The notes beneath the pieces were generated by a model, which searched no databases, was not told the DNA's origin, and saw only the letters and a list, made by a program, of their open reading frames with translations. From a virus, in IMG/VR virus record IMGVR_UViG_3300033153_005184, positions 1 to 32,289 of that record: a stretch of DNA of 32,289 nucleotides, one strand, 5' to 3'. The translations under genes and the position numbers were made by a program. Each line of letters starts with the position of its first letter. Position 1 is the first letter of the stretch. Below, in pieces: positions 31,345-32,289 of this stretch.

Positions 31345-32289
31345 TTATTTTAGCTGAGGATCACCTGTGGTAAACTCCTGTAACCTCTTACCTACCTCTA
31401 CCATGACATCATTTAATACCTTTGGTCCTATTTCCTGCAAAATCGAAGCCCCGTTTAAAATAACTTCAACCGGACCTACCTTAGTTTCTAATGCTATCTG
31501 TAAAGAAGGTAAAGCTTGGATTTTCTCTGCCGCTTGTTGGAATTGTTGCACAAGAGGAATCACAGCACCAAAGCTAGTGCCTACGGCTTCGAAATTGCTT
31601 TGAAAATTATTGCCCGCAGCAACAAGTGGTTGAAGGGCGTCAGCAGTAGCTCGGCCTGCTGCCAATGCACTTTTAGCAGCCTGAGAAACACCCGCTTCGC
31701 CGCCGCCACCAAGGGCCGGGTCCGCTGGCTTTTTCTGCCCCTGCCCGAAAATCGAAGACAATACGGCACCAGCCCCTTGTTGAGCTTGTTGTACAAAAGT
31801 GCCTGCGGTTTCGAAATTGCTTTTTAGCTGGCTACCAGCTGCAGACAATTTGTTACCTGCGATTTGTTGTCTGTTACCTGCGATTTGTTGTCTTTGTAGG
31901 GGTCTACCTCTCTCATTGATCTTCTTTTGGCTTGCTCGACGTTTGTCTAGTAAGGCATTTTGCTCTTCCTGAGTTCGGCCACCGAATTTTTTTAGACCAG
32001 GGCCAGCGGCGTCTTTAGCAGCCAAAGCACCCGTAGAGGCTGCGGCTGCATCAGGAAGGATCGGGCCAACAAATTCCTTGGGCAATGTGTCCAGATTCGT
32101 CGTGGGGAGGCTAGGAGCAGCAGCAGCAGCAGTCTGGGCAGCGGCGATTACAGGCGTCGACTGGTTCTTCAAGGCTTCGACGGCCAATGCAGTCCCGTGA
32201 CCTGATACGCCACGGGTGAGAGCACCAGTGTCATTAAGTACTTGTTGTTCGGCTTCGACTGAGGGAGCAGCAGCAGCAGTCTGGGCAGC
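31345..32289 (-). CDS. tape-measure-like tail protein, C-terminal part (5' end outside window)
   Basis: The reading frame stays open from 31345 to the window edge (314 codons), so the gene begins beyond 32289. A TTG at 32187 is only an internal codon. The protein is Ala/Gln rich with helical repeats (QQIAGNR-type, SNFETAG and SNFEAVG), low-complexity AAQTAAAAPS and AAQTAAAAAPS blocks 49 residues apart, and an end GPVEVILNGASILQEIGPKV that fits tape-measure tails. It is the most upstream minus-strand gene seen and precedes the 517-aa tail gene, the usual order. Confidence in the tape-measure role is moderate. Confidence 0.62.
   Translation of the reverse strand, partial: AAQTAAAAPSVEAEQQVLNDTGALTRGVSGHGTALAVEALKNQSTPVIAAAQTAAAAAPSLPTTNLDTLPKEFVGPILPDAAAASTGALAAKDAAGPGLKKFGGRTQEEQNALLDKRRASQKKINERGRPLQRQQIAGNRQQIAGNKLSAAGSQLKSNFETAGTFVQQAQQGAGAVLSSIFGQGQKKPADPALGGGGEAGVSQAAKSALAAGRATADALQPLVAAGNNFQSNFEAVGTSFGAVIPLVQQFQQAAEKIQALPSLQIALETKVGPVEVILNGASILQEIGPKVLNDVMVEVGKRLQEFTTGDPQLK
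31851..31892 (-). repeat. perfect 21-bp tandem repeat (two copies)
   Basis: Bases 31851-31871 are repeated at 31872-31892. They encode QQIAGN-type heptads in frame, so the duplication lengthens a helix without breaking the gene. Confidence 0.9.
32114..32289 (-). repeat. imperfect direct repeat of Ala/Gln-coding segment
   Basis: A GCAGCAGCAG-rich segment ending CTGGGCAGC occurs at about 32114-32142 and again at about 32264-32289, at the window edge. It codes for AAQTAAAAPS-type sequence. The two copies are 49 codons apart, so more copies may lie beyond the window. Confidence 0.7.

Noticed and set aside
32187-32187. TTG start codon for the tape-measure-like gene
   Set aside because: The frame is open to the end of the window and the upstream codons encode the same Ala/Gln-rich style, so the TTG is internal.
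1-32289. tRNA genes, CRISPR arrays, insertion sequences or attachment sites
   Set aside because: No cloverleaf-like segment, regularly spaced repeats, transposase or integrase was found by reading both strands. Short tRNA-like folds cannot be fully excluded without a program.

Overview
The window is part of a tailed double-stranded DNA bacteriophage genome of the long-tailed (tape-measure) type, moderately AT-rich and very densely packed. Most neighbouring genes overlap by 1 to 4 bases (ATGA or TAATG junctions). The host cannot be named from the sequence. The phage replicates with a bacterial DnaE (Pol III alpha) type polymerase.

Layout. Positions 1-8271 (+) form the replication module: the C-terminal part of a DnaB-type helicase (cut by the window edge), a zinc-finger/Toprim primase, a small protein, a dNMP kinase, a RecB/Cas4-like PD-(D/E)XK nuclease interrupted by an intein, an HNH (endonuclease VII-like) endonuclease, the N-terminal half of DnaE (PHP domain and all three catalytic aspartates), a small protein and a DnaQ-like proofreading exonuclease. 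Positions 8273-8626 carry a lone minus-strand membrane protein. Positions 8746-12163 (+) are accessory: a cytidylyltransferase-like enzyme, many very small genes whose start regions repeat the same short sequence, a YopX-family gene frameshifted by an exact 25-bp tandem duplication, a VOC-fold protein and a tiny membrane protein. Positions 12163-13788 encode the C-terminal half of DnaE, so the polymerase is split into two genes 4.8 kb apart. A small sigma factor (13810-14256) leads a translationally coupled cluster (14249-21584) of glycosyltransferase-like proteins, a methyltransferase-like remnant and a sugar-type nucleotidyltransferase. A Vsr-like (EDxHD) endonuclease, a possible single-strand-annealing/recombination protein and a zinc-ribbon protein follow, and a rho-independent terminator at 23539-23564 closes the plus-strand block.

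Positions 23566-32289 are transcribed from the minus strand towards that terminator. In transcription order they are the C-terminal part of a tape-measure-like protein (open at the window edge), a 517-aa tail protein, a giant 1972-aa tail protein with about a dozen cysteine-paired fibre-like repeats, and a small cysteine-containing protein. Replication and tail modules are therefore convergent.

Most notable: (1) the intein is class 3 (W-C-T triad, no N-terminal nucleophile) and sits exactly inside the catalytic DWK/TG motif of the nuclease; (2) DnaE is split at a site different from the cyanobacterial split-intein site and shows no intein halves; (3) the YopX gene is broken by an exact 25-bp duplication whose loss would restore the frame; (4) a 23-nt start-codon cassette is reused across small genes; (5) the window holds three unrelated homing-type nucleases.
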